Assembly: GCF_029953285.1 (NCBI RefSeq) | Contig: NZ_JASAOI010000044.1 | Span: 60,629 to 124,628, forward strand | Direction of reading: 5' to 3' | Source of the DNA: Yinghuangia seranimata | GTDB taxonomy: Bacteria > Actinomycetota > Actinomycetes > Streptomycetales > Streptomycetaceae | DNA: 64,000 bases | In this document: piece after piece, positions 9,040-16,819 of the stretch | Layout: the number at the start of each line of letters is the position of its first letter | How positions within the stretch are numbered: position 1 is the stretch's first letter | Program-made: the position numbers and the translations under genes | The notes under the pieces: model-generated | Seen by the model: only the letters and a program-made list of their open reading frames with translations | Databases searched by the model: none | What the model was told of the DNA's origin: nothing

Positions 9040-9325
9040 GCTGTCGCGTTGCGGCGTGGGAGTCGAAGACCATGCACGGTCCCCTGACCTGCATGCCGGC
9101 GGTGGCCACCTCCCCCTCCCGATTGTGGATTGTCCGCGCGGCCGGTCGCCTGTCAAGGCGCGGTGGATCAGTCGTCAACAGGTGGCCTGTCGCGTGTCGG
9201 GGAGGCGCCTTGACAGGCGCCCGGCCGCGCTTAAAACCGCGGCAACTATCGGGAGGGGGAGGCGGTGTGGAGGCGCATCGGGTGCGTTGCGTCGCCGGGC
9301 TGCGGTCCCAGCGTGGTGCCCGCGA
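9040..9325 (+). repeat. Dispersed structured repeat R, copy A
   Basis: This is one of four related elements in the window. The outer arm CCTCCCCCTCCCGAT (9109-9123) pairs perfectly with 9248-9262. An inner 26-base arm (9136-9161) pairs with 9205-9230 with one mismatch and contains GTCAAGGCGC opposite GCGCCTTGAC. An apical ACAGG/CCTGT hairpin lies between them. Sequence similarity to copies B and D extends about 60 bases before the outer arm and about 60 bases after it, to GCTGCGGTCCCAGCGTGGTG. It lies 3' of the ureohydrolase gene, in the same direction. Confidence 0.85.
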
Positions 9326-9540
9326 CCGGTCTTGAAGACCCATGACCCACCCTCACCAGGCCCATATCGGACCAAATGCGGGCATTGTTTCGCTGATTCC
9401 CTATTGGCTTTCCGTCAAGAGGCGGATGTGGCAACACATTGCCCGATCCGTCACACGAAAACGGTTTTCAGTAAGCCTCGGTGGCCGCAGCCCCTCGACC
9501 GACCCGCCGGCACGGCCGCCCCCGACCGGCACCGCCCGCC
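9326..9540. other. AT-richer core between inverted repeats A and B
   Basis: About 130 bases (roughly 9360-9485) are clearly less GC-rich than the surroundings. Short hairpins are visible: ATGTG/CACAT closing a GCAA tetraloop (9426-9439) and GAAAAC-G-GTTTTC (9457-9469). No ribosome-binding site or plausible protein was found. With A and B it forms an inverted structure of about 780 bases around a 215-base core. Confidence 0.5.
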
Positions 9541-9822
9541 CCACCACGCTGGGACCGCAGCCCGGCAGCGCGAACCCGGACACGCGCGCCTTCACACCCC
9601 GCGCCCCTCCCGACAGCTGCCGGGTTGTCTGCGCGGACGGGCGGCTGTCAAGCCGCCCCCACCAGCACGCGACAGGCCACCTGTTGACGACCGGTCCACC
9701 GCGGCTTGACAGCCGTTCGGCCGCGCGGACCATCAAAAATCGGGAGGGGCGCCAGGACACCGCCGACAGCCAGGTCAGGAACGGTGCAGGCAAGGACCCC
9801 ACGCCGCAACGACGCAGGCCCA
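9541..9822 (-). repeat. Dispersed structured repeat R, copy B (inverted)
   Basis: On the minus strand this aligns with copy A over nearly its full length. The outer arms are 9601-9613 and 9740-9752 (13 bases, perfect). The inner arms are 9631-9656 and 9701-9726 (23 of 26 paired). Here the inner tip reads GTCAAGCCGC opposite GCGGCTTGAC, a compensated change from copy A. It lies just downstream of the stop of the minus-strand hydrolase (9830), in that gene's direction. Confidence 0.85.
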
Positions 9823-9829
9823 ACACGCC

Positions 9830-10672
9830 CTACCGCCAAGCCCCCTCGTCGAGCCACGAGGCAATCGACGCCGCAACCCGCTCAGGGTGCGTCAGCGGGC
9901 CGAAGTGGGCGAGGTCCGGGTGGACTTCCAGCCTCGCGTTCGGGAACTGCTCCGCGAGGCGGCCGAAGCGTCCCGACGGGGTCTCGACCCCCTGCACCAG
10001 CACCACCGGGCAGTGCACCTTCGCCATCGCCTCGAACACGTCGGCGACCAGCGACGACACGTACACCTGGGCCTCGTCGAGCGGCCGGCACTTGAGGCGG
10101 ACCCCGTCGCCCTCGTCCACGAACCCGTGGTCGACGTACGCCGCCAGCACCTCCGGGGCGAACGCGTCCATCGGCGGCTTGGACGCGTAGTTCCGGTACG
10201 CCTCGGCCCGGTCGGGGAACACCGCACGGCGTCGCTTCGTGGGCTCCACCAGCGGGTTGGACTGCACCTGGCCGGCAGCCGGCGGCGGGAAGGCGGCCGG
10301 CTCGTACAGCCACAGCGACCGGAACGTCCCCGGACGCGCCGCCTCCGCCAGCACCAGGGCCGCTCCGCCGCAGGAGTGGCCGACGCCGACGACCTCGCCG
10401 TCCCGAGCCTCCGTCGGCAGGCCGTCCACGACAGACAGCACGTCGTCGCCGAACGCCGACCACGGAAAGTCGTAGCCCTCGGGCATCCGCGTGTCCCCGT
10501 GCCCCCGCAGGTCCACCGCATGCGCGTCGACGCCGGTCAGCCGCCGTACCGTCGGATCCCACACACGCCCGTGGAAGCCGGTCGCATGCGCGAAGACCGC
10601 CGTGACGTCAGCGGGCGCGCCGCCTGTGCTGAACCGATGTACCGCAGGCACCACAGCGTCCCCAATTTTCAT
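9830..10672 (-). CDS. Alpha/beta hydrolase
   Basis: This is a 280-residue alpha/beta-hydrolase-fold protein. HATGFHGRVW forms the oxyanion region (about 30-40). The nucleophile is the Ser of GHSCGGA (about 103), and the general-base His is in DLAHFGPLTHPE (about 258). The Asp/Glu member is probably in the strand ending VQGVETPSGRF. The substrate is unknown; the fold covers esterases, lactonases and epoxide hydrolases. I chose ATG 10672 because the fold begins there and the upstream frame runs through tandem repeats. Repeat R copy B lies right behind the stop codon. Confidence 0.78.
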   Translation of the reverse strand: MKIGDAVVPAVHRFSTGGAPADVTAVFAHATGFHGRVWDPTVRRLTGVDAHAVDLRGHGDTRMPEGYDFPWSAFGDDVLSVVDGLPTEARDGEVVGVGHSCGGAALVLAEAARPGTFRSLWLYEPAAFPPPAAGQVQSNPLVEPTKRRRAVFPDRAEAYRNYASKPPMDAFAPEVLAAYVDHGFVDEGDGVRLKCRPLDEAQVYVSSLVADVFEAMAKVHCPVVLVQGVETPSGRFGRLAEQFPNARLEVHPDLAHFGPLTHPERVAASIASWLDEGAWR

Positions 10673-10699
10673 AGACCAAGTCAACCATCCCGCGCACGG

Positions 10700-10743
10700 G
10701 ACCCACGCACGGGGCTCGCGCGCGACCCACGCACGGGGCTCGC
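10700..10743. repeat. 24-base-period direct repeat in the divergent promoter region
   Basis: The sequence GACCCACGCACGGGGCTCGC occurs at 10700-10719 and exactly again at 10724-10743. It lies between the divergent hydrolase (start 10672) and acetyltransferase (start 10845) genes, so it could be a tandem binding site or simple slippage. Confidence 0.8.
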
Positions 10744-10844
10744 ACGCCGCTCCGAGTCGCCCCCGTCGCGCGACACCGCATCCCCCACCCGTCCCGTAGC
10801 GTTGTCCAAGCGTCCGCCGACCGTTCCAAGGGGGAGTGTCAGCC

Positions 10845-11690
10845 GTGGGTGTGTTCGAGATCGGCAACGCGGGGAGCCGCGACCTGGCGATGATGACCGG
10901 CTGGGCGGTCGACGAGGGCTGGAACCAGGGCCTCTCCGACCGGATCCCCTTCGCCGCGGCCGATCCGCACGGTTTCCTGGTCGGGCGCCTCGACGGTGAG
11001 CCGGTCGCGTGCGTCTCGGCGGTCCGCTACGGGGCCGACTACGGCTTCCTCGGCTACTACATCGTCCGACCCGAGCTGCGCGGCCAGGGCTACGGCATGC
11101 GGATGTGGCGTGCCGCGATGGAGCGCCTCGAAGGCCGCACCGTCGGCCTGTGCGGTGTGTTCGCCCAACAGGACAACTACCGCAAGTCGGGCTTCCAGGC
11201 GGCGTGGGACGCCGTCGGATTCGTCGGCACCCCGCGTCCGGCGGGCCCGCTGCCCGACGGCGTCACCATCGTCGACGCCGGAACCCTCCCGTTCGCCGAA
11301 CTCGCCGCCTACGACCGGCGGTTCTTCCCCGCCCCCAGGGACGCCTTCCTCGCGACCTGGACCACCCTGCCCGACCGGACCACCCTCGCCGCCGTCCAGG
11401 ACGGGCGCATCAGGGCCCTGGGCGTCATCCGCCCCGGCAGCGGCCCCATCCGGATCGGCCCGCTGTACGCCGACACGCCCGACCTCGCGTCCGCGCTGCT
11501 CCGGGCGCTGGGCGCGGCCATGCCCGGCGAGATCACGGTCGACGTCCCCGAAGCCAACGCGGACGCCATCGCCGTCATGGAGGAGTGCGGGCTCCGCGAA
11601 ACGGGCCGGATGGCGTGGATGTACCGCGGCGAAGCCCCCGACGTCGACGTGCCGGGCTTCTACGGAGTCACGAGCTGCGAACTGGGATAG
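10845..11690 (+). CDS. GNAT N-acetyltransferase with a C-terminal YitH/HolE-like domain
   Basis: This is a 281-residue two-domain protein. The N-terminal GNAT domain (about 1-130) has MTGWAVDEGWN and the acetyl-CoA loop VRPELRGQGYGMRMW (QGYG is the signature), then FAQQDNYRKSGF. The C-terminal half (about 150-281) resembles the second domain of YitH-like acetyltransferases and ends MEECGLRETGRMAWMYRGE. The substrate is unknown. GTG 10845 is preferred because AAGGGGGAG lies about 9 bases upstream; GTG 10836 is an alternative. Its 3' end overlaps the convergent methyltransferase by 23 bases. Confidence 0.82.
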   Translation: MGVFEIGNAGSRDLAMMTGWAVDEGWNQGLSDRIPFAAADPHGFLVGRLDGEPVACVSAVRYGADYGFLGYYIVRPELRGQGYGMRMWRAAMERLEGRTVGLCGVFAQQDNYRKSGFQAAWDAVGFVGTPRPAGPLPDGVTIVDAGTLPFAELAAYDRRFFPAPRDAFLATWTTLPDRTTLAAVQDGRIRALGVIRPGSGPIRIGPLYADTPDLASALLRALGAAMPGEITVDVPEANADAIAVMEECGLRETGRMAWMYRGEAPDVDVPGFYGVTSCELG

Positions 11691-12357
11691 CCCGCGCGGT
11701 GAACCACGTGCGGTCGTCGGTCAGCCACCGGTCGAACGCCAGTCCCGTCGCCCCGAGATCCGCCGAGAGCTCGTCCCCGTCGACCGGATGGCGGCTGAAC
11801 TCGTGCGTCCACGTGAGGTCGCCCACGTGGTAGTCGATCACGACGTCGACCCGCGGGCCCTCGCGGTGCACCGACCTGATCACCCGTCGGATGCCGTCGT
11901 GGTCCCGCGACCCGGGCTCGACGGTGGCGAACCACGTGGGGTCGGCCCGCTGCACGACCACCCAGCCGTCGGCGACGACGTGCCGGCGGCAGGTGGCGAG
12001 GAAGGCCCGCCGCAGCTCCGCGTCCGCGTTCAGCATCGTGCTGGCCAGCAGGACCACGTCGAACGACCGCCCCAGATCCAGCCCTTCGATCTCGGCGCAC
12101 TCCGTCGGCAGGTCGGCGACGCGAGCAAGCATCGCGGGGGACTCGTCGACGCCGAGGACCGGATGGCCCAGCGCGGCGAGCGGCCGCAGGATCCGCCCCG
12201 TCCCGCAGCCCAGTTCGAGGATCGACGCGCCCGGCGGGACGGCATCGTGCACGATGTCGGGCTCGCCCATGACCGGCAGCAGCGTATAGAACTCGACCGC
12301 GCACCCGTCCGGAGTGATCTCGCCCGGACCGGCTCCGTGCTGCGAACTCGTGCCCAT
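11668..12357 (-). CDS. Class I SAM-dependent methyltransferase
   Basis: This is a 229-residue Rossmann-fold methyltransferase. The SAM-binding motif I is ILELGCGTGRILRPL (about 45-60), the acidic residue that holds the ribose is in VLGVDESPAML (about 70), and the post-motif region is FDVVLLASTMLN (about 98-110). The C-terminal half resembles small-molecule methyltransferases with an EFYTLL start. The acceptor is unknown. ATG 12357 follows GGAAGGGG. It converges on the acetyltransferase gene with a 23-base overlap, and no common pathway is evident. Confidence 0.82.
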   Translation of the reverse strand: MGTSSQHGAGPGEITPDGCAVEFYTLLPVMGEPDIVHDAVPPGASILELGCGTGRILRPLAALGHPVLGVDESPAMLARVADLPTECAEIEGLDLGRSFDVVLLASTMLNADAELRRAFLATCRRHVVADGWVVVQRADPTWFATVEPGSRDHDGIRRVIRSVHREGPRVDVVIDYHVGDLTWTHEFSRHPVDGDELSADLGATGLAFDRWLTDDRTWFTARAIPVRSS

Positions 12358-12491
12358 TCCTGGCCCCTTCCGCGACGGTCAACCAGCCCGCCAACGAACG
12401 GGCGGGCGCGGGCGTTCCGGAGCGCCGGGACAGGCCTGTCCCAGAACAGGCCCGCCACCCCGGTCCGCAAAGTCCTCCGCGTCTTACCGCG

Positions 12492-12926
12492 CTACCGCGA
12501 CACGCAGAACTCGTTCCCCTCGATGTCCGCCATCGTCGTCCACACCGACGGCCCGACGCGCCCCTCGTGGAGGACCGTCGCGCCGCGGTCGACCAGCCGC
12601 GCGACGACGTCCTCGCGGGGATCGTCGCCGACCCGCACGTCGAAGTGCATGCGGTTCTTGACCGTCTTCGCCTCCGGCACCAGCTGGAACAGCACCCGCG
12701 GCGCCCGCTCCAGCCCCTCCGGGTGCCGGATGGCCTGCCCGACCTTCCACACCAGCACGCCGTTGTGCGTGATCGTGTCGTCGTCGCTCGCGTGCCCGGC
12801 GGCGACCAGGCCGCGGATCATCGCCTCGTCGCTCGGCTCGACGTCCCAACCCAACGTCTCCGCCCACCAGTCGGCGAGCGTGTGCGGGTCGGACGCGTCA
12901 ATGGTCACCTGGAAGTAGTACGCCAT
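12492..12926 (-). CDS. VOC/glyoxalase-superfamily protein
   Basis: This is a 144-residue protein of two beta-alpha-beta-beta-beta units, typical of the vicinal oxygen chelate superfamily. It opens with YYFQVTIDASDPHTLADWW and ends with DIEGNEFCVSR, a hallmark of the VOC family's final strand; MHFDV is in the centre. Members include dioxygenases, resistance proteins and enzymes of unknown substrate. ATG 12926 is where the fold starts. The next gene, a DinB-like protein, lies 50 bases upstream on the same strand and could share a transcript. Confidence 0.8.
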   Translation of the reverse strand: MAYYFQVTIDASDPHTLADWWAETLGWDVEPSDEAMIRGLVAAGHASDDDTITHNGVLVWKVGQAIRHPEGLERAPRVLFQLVPEAKTVKNRMHFDVRVGDDPREDVVARLVDRGATVLHEGRVGPSVWTTMADIEGNEFCVSR

Positions 12927-12976
12927 GCCGGGCACGCTACCCATCGCCCCCGCCACGAGTCGGCCGCCGCGCCGGC

Positions 12977-13564
12977 TCACCGCCGCGGGTCACGCCCCGA
13001 GAAGGCGGCCAGCGCGTCGTACACCGGGGCGTCGTCCGCGACCTCGACCTCCAGGCCGATGTAGCCGCCACCCGCCTCGCCGCGCATGGACGGGACGACG
13101 TTCTCCCGGCTCCACCGCAGCGTCAGCGCGCCGACCTCCTCGTCGAGTCGCGTCGGCGAGTCGATCGCCCGCGCGATGTCCCAGGCGCGCAAGGCGAGTT
13201 CGGTGGTCTGCTGCATGACGGCCCACCGGCCCGGCACCGCACCGAACGGCAGCTTGTGCGGTCGGTCGAGCGCACCCGGGCGGTGCCAGACCTCCGTCAG
13301 CCGCGCCGCGGCCGCGTCGAAGGCCGCCGCCCAGTCCTCGCCGACGGCGTCCCCGACCCCGGCTGCCGCGCTGCCGTCCCGGCCCTCCGTCACGGCGGCG
13401 AAACGGGTGGTCTCCTCCACGACGTGCCCGACGAGCTGCCGGACGTCCCACAGCGCGCACGGCGTCGGCAGCCCGCCCTGCTCGGGGCGGATCTCCCGTA
13501 CCAGGTCCGCGAGTTGCCGCACGGCCCGGTCCAGCACCACGACGTCGTCCTGACTCCGCTCCAC
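12977..13564 (-). CDS. TIGR03086-type DinB/MDMPI-fold metal-binding protein
   Basis: This is a 195-residue four-helix protein of the maleylpyruvate-isomerase/DinB superfamily. TPCALWDVRQLVGHVV (about 35-50) is the family's characteristic segment, whose His binds metal. Further residues lie in ELALRAWDIARAI (about 125-137). Such proteins are often mycothiol-linked enzymes, but the reaction here is unknown. GTG 13564 is preferred: AGGGGG lies about 7 bases upstream, whereas the ATG further up lacks one. It is followed by the VOC gene on the same strand. Confidence 0.78.
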   Translation of the reverse strand: MERSQDDVVVLDRAVRQLADLVREIRPEQGGLPTPCALWDVRQLVGHVVEETTRFAAVTEGRDGSAAAGVGDAVGEDWAAAFDAAAARLTEVWHRPGALDRPHKLPFGAVPGRWAVMQQTTELALRAWDIARAIDSPTRLDEEVGALTLRWSRENVVPSMRGEAGGGYIGLEVEVADDAPVYDALAAFSGRDPRR

Positions 13565-13706
13565 GTCCGCCCCCTGGCTCGTCTGACGGGTGCACCAGCA
13601 CCCGAATGTCACCAGGAAGACTCCTGCGGCCTCACAAACTCATCGCTGCCGGACCCGCCCGTGTGTCCTCCCGACACCACGAAAAGCGCTCCTCTACCCT
13701 CAAACC

Positions 13707-14060
13707 ATGATCAACGGTGCGCACGTCATCCTCTACAGCCGCGACGCCGAAGCCGACCGGGCCTTCTTCCGCGACGTCCTCCGCTACCCGTACGTCGACG
13801 CCGGGCACGGCTGGCTGATCTTCAAGGCCCCGCCGACCGAGCTCGCGATGCACCCCACCGACGACGCGCCGTCCTGCGACCTCTACCTGATGTGCGACGA
13901 CCTGGCCGCCACCACCGAGGACCTCGTCGCGCACAACGTCGAGATCACCAAGTCCCCGGAGAGCGCGGGCTGGGGGCTCGTCACGGCCTTCCGCCTCCCG
14001 GGCGGCGGCGAAGTCGGCCTGTACCAGCCGCGGCACCCGCGCGCGACCGACCTGCCCTGA
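13707..14060 (+). CDS. Short VOC-family protein
   Basis: This is a 117-residue vicinal-oxygen-chelate protein, one glyoxalase-like unit. It begins INGAHVILYSRDAEADRAFFRDVL and ends with FRLPGGGEVGLYQPRHP, both typical of bleomycin-resistance-like small VOC proteins. No metal ligand set can be assigned with confidence. There is no ribosome-binding site; TACCCT lies six bases before the ATG at 13707, so the message is probably leaderless. It converges on the HxlR regulator gene with a four-base gap. Confidence 0.8.
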   Translation: MINGAHVILYSRDAEADRAFFRDVLRYPYVDAGHGWLIFKAPPTELAMHPTDDAPSCDLYLMCDDLAATTEDLVAHNVEITKSPESAGWGLVTAFRLPGGGEVGLYQPRHPRATDLP

Positions 14061-14064
14061 GCCG

Positions 14065-14481
14065 TCAGGTGCCGGTGGCCTCCCAGGCCGCCAGCACCTC
14101 GGTTCCGGTCCGGTACAACTCCATCAGCAACGGGCGCAGCGCCAGCCCGGCGGCGGTGAGCTCGTACCGCGTGCGCACCGGAAACCCGGCGAGCCGCACA
14201 CACCCGACCAGGCCGCGGTCCTCCAGCTCGCGCAGGCGTTCGGTGAGCACCTTCGCGCTGAGCTCCGGCAGCCGACCGCGCAGATCGCCGAACGAGCAAG
14301 GCCCTTGCATGAGTTCGCGCAGCACCAGGGTCGTCCAACGGCCGGACACCGCCGCCAGCGCGACCTCGACCGGACAGCCGGCCACCGGCCGCACGGTCCG
14401 GCCCCGCGGATCGGGCACCAGCTCGGTGTCCCAGGCTCCGGCGGCGGCGGCGGTCCCTCCGGGCTCGACAGATGTGCTCAT
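14065..14481 (-). CDS. HxlR-family transcriptional regulator
   Basis: This is a 138-residue winged-helix regulator. CPVEVALAAVSGRWTTLVL (about 36-54) is the family signature, and the DNA-reading region is FGDLRGRLPELSAKVLTERL (about 64-83) with wing RTRYELTAAG. HxlR proteins often sense aldehydes, quinones or oxidants through the N-terminal Cys, here Cys36. It is divergent from the SnoaL-like gene at 14603, and GTCGGT/ACCGAC (14555-14560, 14585-14590) lies between them, so it probably controls that gene and itself. Confidence 0.87.
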   Translation of the reverse strand: MSTSVEPGGTAAAAGAWDTELVPDPRGRTVRPVAGCPVEVALAAVSGRWTTLVLRELMQGPCSFGDLRGRLPELSAKVLTERLRELEDRGLVGCVRLAGFPVRTRYELTAAGLALRPLLMELYRTGTEVLAAWEATGT

Positions 14482-14602
14482 CCGACGAGTCTCGCACGAC
14501 GCCGCCGCGCGGCCGGGTGTCGTGACACGCGCGGTCTCCGCTGCTCACAGCCTCGTCGGTTTCCGTTTGGTGACCCTCGCAACGACCGACTTTGCTGACG
14601 CC

Positions 14603-15022
14603 ATGACCCAAGAACACGGCACGACAACAACCCCGTTCGCCCTCACGACCCACGCCGCCGACCACCCCAAGGTCTTCGAAGCCGCCTTCAACTCGGGCGA
14701 CCCGGCCCTTGTCGCGACGGTCTACGAGGACACCGCCACCTTCGTCCCCACTCCCGGCACCGCCGTCACCGGCCCGGAACTCCACGCGGCCACAGCCGAC
14801 TTCCTCGCCCTAGGCCTCCCCATCTCCGTCCACCTCCGGCACTGCTACACCGCAGGCGACCTCGCCCTCCTGATCGCCGACTGGACCATCACCGGAACCA
14901 CCCCCACCGGCGCGCCGATCCACCTCACCGGCACCGCCACCGACGTGGCCCGCCGAGGCCCCGACGGCCTCTGGCGCTACGCCATCGACAACCCCTTCGG
15001 CACCGCCACGCCCGACAACTGA
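14603..15022 (+). CDS. SnoaL/NTF2-like protein
   Basis: This is a 139-residue alpha+beta cone-fold protein of the SnoaL/DUF4440 type: an N-terminal helix with HPKVFEAAFNSGDPALVATVY, then VVTGPELHA-like turns and a final sheet ending LWRYAIDNPFGTA. Members are small isomerases, cyclases or ligand binders, and the substrate is unknown. It is divergent from an HxlR regulator gene 121 bases away and is its likely target. The ATG at 14603 has no strong ribosome-binding site. Confidence 0.8.
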   Translation: MTQEHGTTTTPFALTTHAADHPKVFEAAFNSGDPALVATVYEDTATFVPTPGTAVTGPELHAATADFLALGLPISVHLRHCYTAGDLALLIADWTITGTTPTGAPIHLTGTATDVARRGPDGLWRYAIDNPFGTATPDN

Positions 15023-15077
15023 CCCCTCCCCAGACAAACCCCGTGGCATCAGCGCACCCCCTCGGTATGGTCGGCCA

Positions 15078-15563
15078 ATGCCCGAGCTGCAACCGCTCCA
15101 GGCCGGCCACGCCGAGGCGGTCCTGGCCTTCGAACTGGCAAACCGCGCCTACTTCGCCGCCTCGATCTCCGACCGCGGCGACGCCTACTTCGACCACTTC
15201 GCCGACCGCTTCGACGCCCTCCTGTCCGAGCAGGAGGCCGGCGTCTGCGCCTTCTACGTGCTCGTCGCCGACGACGGCTCGGTCCTCGGCCGCTTCAACC
15301 TCGTCGACCTCGAAGACGGCACCGCCGAACTCGGCTACCGCGTCGCCGAACACGCCACCGGCCGAGGCGTGGCCACCGCCGCCGTCCAACACCTCTGCCA
15401 CCTGGCCGCAACCCACCACGCCCTCCACACCCTCCGCGCCGGAACCTCCCCCCAGAACCTCGCCTCCCAAAGAGTCCTGACCAAAGCAGGCTTCACCCCC
15501 ACCACCCCGCCCGCCCCGGCCGGCAAAGCAGACACCTGGTACGAGCGCGACCTGACGGCCTAG
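15078..15563 (+). CDS. GNAT N-acetyltransferase (RimJ/RimL-like)
   Basis: This is a 161-residue acetyltransferase. The acetyl-CoA motif is HATGRGVATAAVQHL (about 94-108), preceded by LVDLEDGTAELGYRV, and SQRVLTKAGF (about 134-143) is the conserved C-terminal segment of the ribosomal-protein or peptide N-acetyltransferase group. The acceptor is unknown. There is no ribosome-binding site; TATGGT lies six bases before the ATG at 15078, which points to a leaderless message. It follows the SnoaL-like gene by 55 bases on the same strand. Confidence 0.83.
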   Translation: MPELQPLQAGHAEAVLAFELANRAYFAASISDRGDAYFDHFADRFDALLSEQEAGVCAFYVLVADDGSVLGRFNLVDLEDGTAELGYRVAEHATGRGVATAAVQHLCHLAATHHALHTLRAGTSPQNLASQRVLTKAGFTPTTPPAPAGKADTWYERDLTA

Positions 15564-15645
15564 CCGCACCGCGCGGCCCACCGCCCGAAGGCCATTCGCG
15601 CGGATCGAGGTGTGGACGGCAGCCCCGGAGCGGGCGCGAGGAAGG

Positions 15646-16077
15646 ATGGCTCAGGTGGTGAAGTCTTGGGGTGCCGGCGCGTACGACAACGAGTCCGCCC
15701 AGTCGATCGTGTCCCAGCTCGGGTACTTCGGCCAGGCAGCGCGCATCGACGCCGTTCGGGTGCTCCTCGACGATGTGCTGGAGGATCCCGACTGCGTACT
15801 GGACACCAGTGGCGCGGAAGCCGTGGCCGCCGCGGCCATGGTGGCCGGCCGTTGCGCCGGTGGTGAGCGGTACGTTCCCGACTTCGGTCCGACCGGCGGT
15901 GGACTGCCGGACTTTCCGCGCGAGTTGTACGTGCGCGCCGCTCAAGCCCTGGACGTGGTTCTGGGGCCCGGGTCGGACCTCGCTCGGGACTGGGCGCTCG
16001 CGGACGGCGGTGGGGCTTGGCGGCGGGAGGTTGTGCGGATGCGTGATCTGCTCCGTTCGAGCGGCGACAACCGGTGA
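15646..16077 (+). CDS. DUF4259-like protein
   Basis: This is a 143-residue acidic helical protein. Its opening WGAGAYDNESAQSI matches the DUF4259 family, whose members begin with a similar WGxGxFDNDxA motif and have no proven function. Some members neighbour toxin genes, but no toxin is seen here. The GAGGAAGG just before 15646 would also suit the GTG codons at 15655 or 15658, so the exact start is uncertain. Base usage is slightly less biased in the first half than in its neighbours. Confidence 0.68.
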   Translation: MAQVVKSWGAGAYDNESAQSIVSQLGYFGQAARIDAVRVLLDDVLEDPDCVLDTSGAEAVAAAAMVAGRCAGGERYVPDFGPTGGGLPDFPRELYVRAAQALDVVLGPGSDLARDWALADGGGAWRREVVRMRDLLRSSGDNR

Positions 16078-16104
16078 GGCGGGCCAGGGGTCTCCGGTCG
16101 GCGG

Positions 16105-16734
16105 TCAGGTGGTGGCGGTGGGCCGGTCGGGGTCGGTGGTCGGGATCGGGAGTTGGTTGAACATGTAGTAGATGGCCAGGGCGCCGTGGAGGAACAGGGT
16201 GCCTACGGGGGTGACGAAGGCCAGGCCGACGGTTACCGGGTAGAGGATCATGCCCAGGCCGAAGCGGAATTGGGTGGCCTTGGCGGCGGCGCGGTCGACT
16301 TCGGGGCGGAAGAGGTGGCCGGTGCGGGTCACGTACCACCAGAAGAGGGAGAACGTCAGGGCGTGGGCGACCATGAAGCCGCTGTAGATGGCCACGGCGA
16401 TGCGGGCGTTGTGGCCGTCGCGGAGGTAGTCGGCGACGAGGGAGGTCGGCCAGGGGAGGGCGCCGACGACGAGGAGCAGGAGGAGGTTGAGGAACAGCAG
16501 GGGACGGTCGACGCGGGCGATGTGGCCGAAGACCTGGTGGTGGTTGGTCCACATGATGCCGATGACGAAGAAGCTCACGACGTACGCGGCGTAGGACGGC
16601 CACTGGTGGCCTAGCGCCGACCACAGCGACTCGCCGGGTTCGGTCTCGGGGACCTTGATCTCGAGGACGAGGAGCGTGATCGCGATGGCGAACACGCCGT
16701 CGCTGAAGGCTTCGACGCGGCTTGACTCGTTCAC
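16105..16734 (-). CDS. TMEM175/DUF1211-family membrane protein, probable K+ channel
   Basis: This is a 209-residue protein with about six hydrophobic helices. It opens with SSRVEAFSDGVFAIAITLL, the hallmark first helix of bacterial TMEM175 proteins, where the FSD motif stabilises the pore. MWTNHHQVFG (about 77) is the second conserved feature. Bacterial members form potassium-selective channels. GTG 16734 is chosen because it directly precedes this motif and AGAGG lies upstream. A longer reading to 17097 would be antisense to the next gene and is rejected. It is divergent from the DinB-like gene at 16820. Confidence 0.83.
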   Translation of the reverse strand: MNESSRVEAFSDGVFAIAITLLVLEIKVPETEPGESLWSALGHQWPSYAAYVVSFFVIGIMWTNHHQVFGHIARVDRPLLFLNLLLLLVVGALPWPTSLVADYLRDGHNARIAVAIYSGFMVAHALTFSLFWWYVTRTGHLFRPEVDRAAAKATQFRFGLGMILYPVTVGLAFVTPVGTLFLHGALAIYYMFNQLPIPTTDPDRPTATT

Positions 16735-16819
16735 GGGGGACCTCTTCTCCCGGCGGCTCGACTGCGGTGGTCGTGCGCAAGTCTGCGGGATTGTCGCCCC
16801 CGTGTGCTGGACTGGGCGC

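Noticed and set aside
9040..9325. Repeat R as a coding gene
   Set aside because: Frames open in copies A and D are broken or shifted in B and C, while the stems stay paired; this favours structure over coding.
9326..9540. tRNA or known riboswitch in the AT-richer core
   Set aside because: Small hairpins are present but no cloverleaf, T-loop GTTCGA pattern or known aptamer motif could be found by eye.
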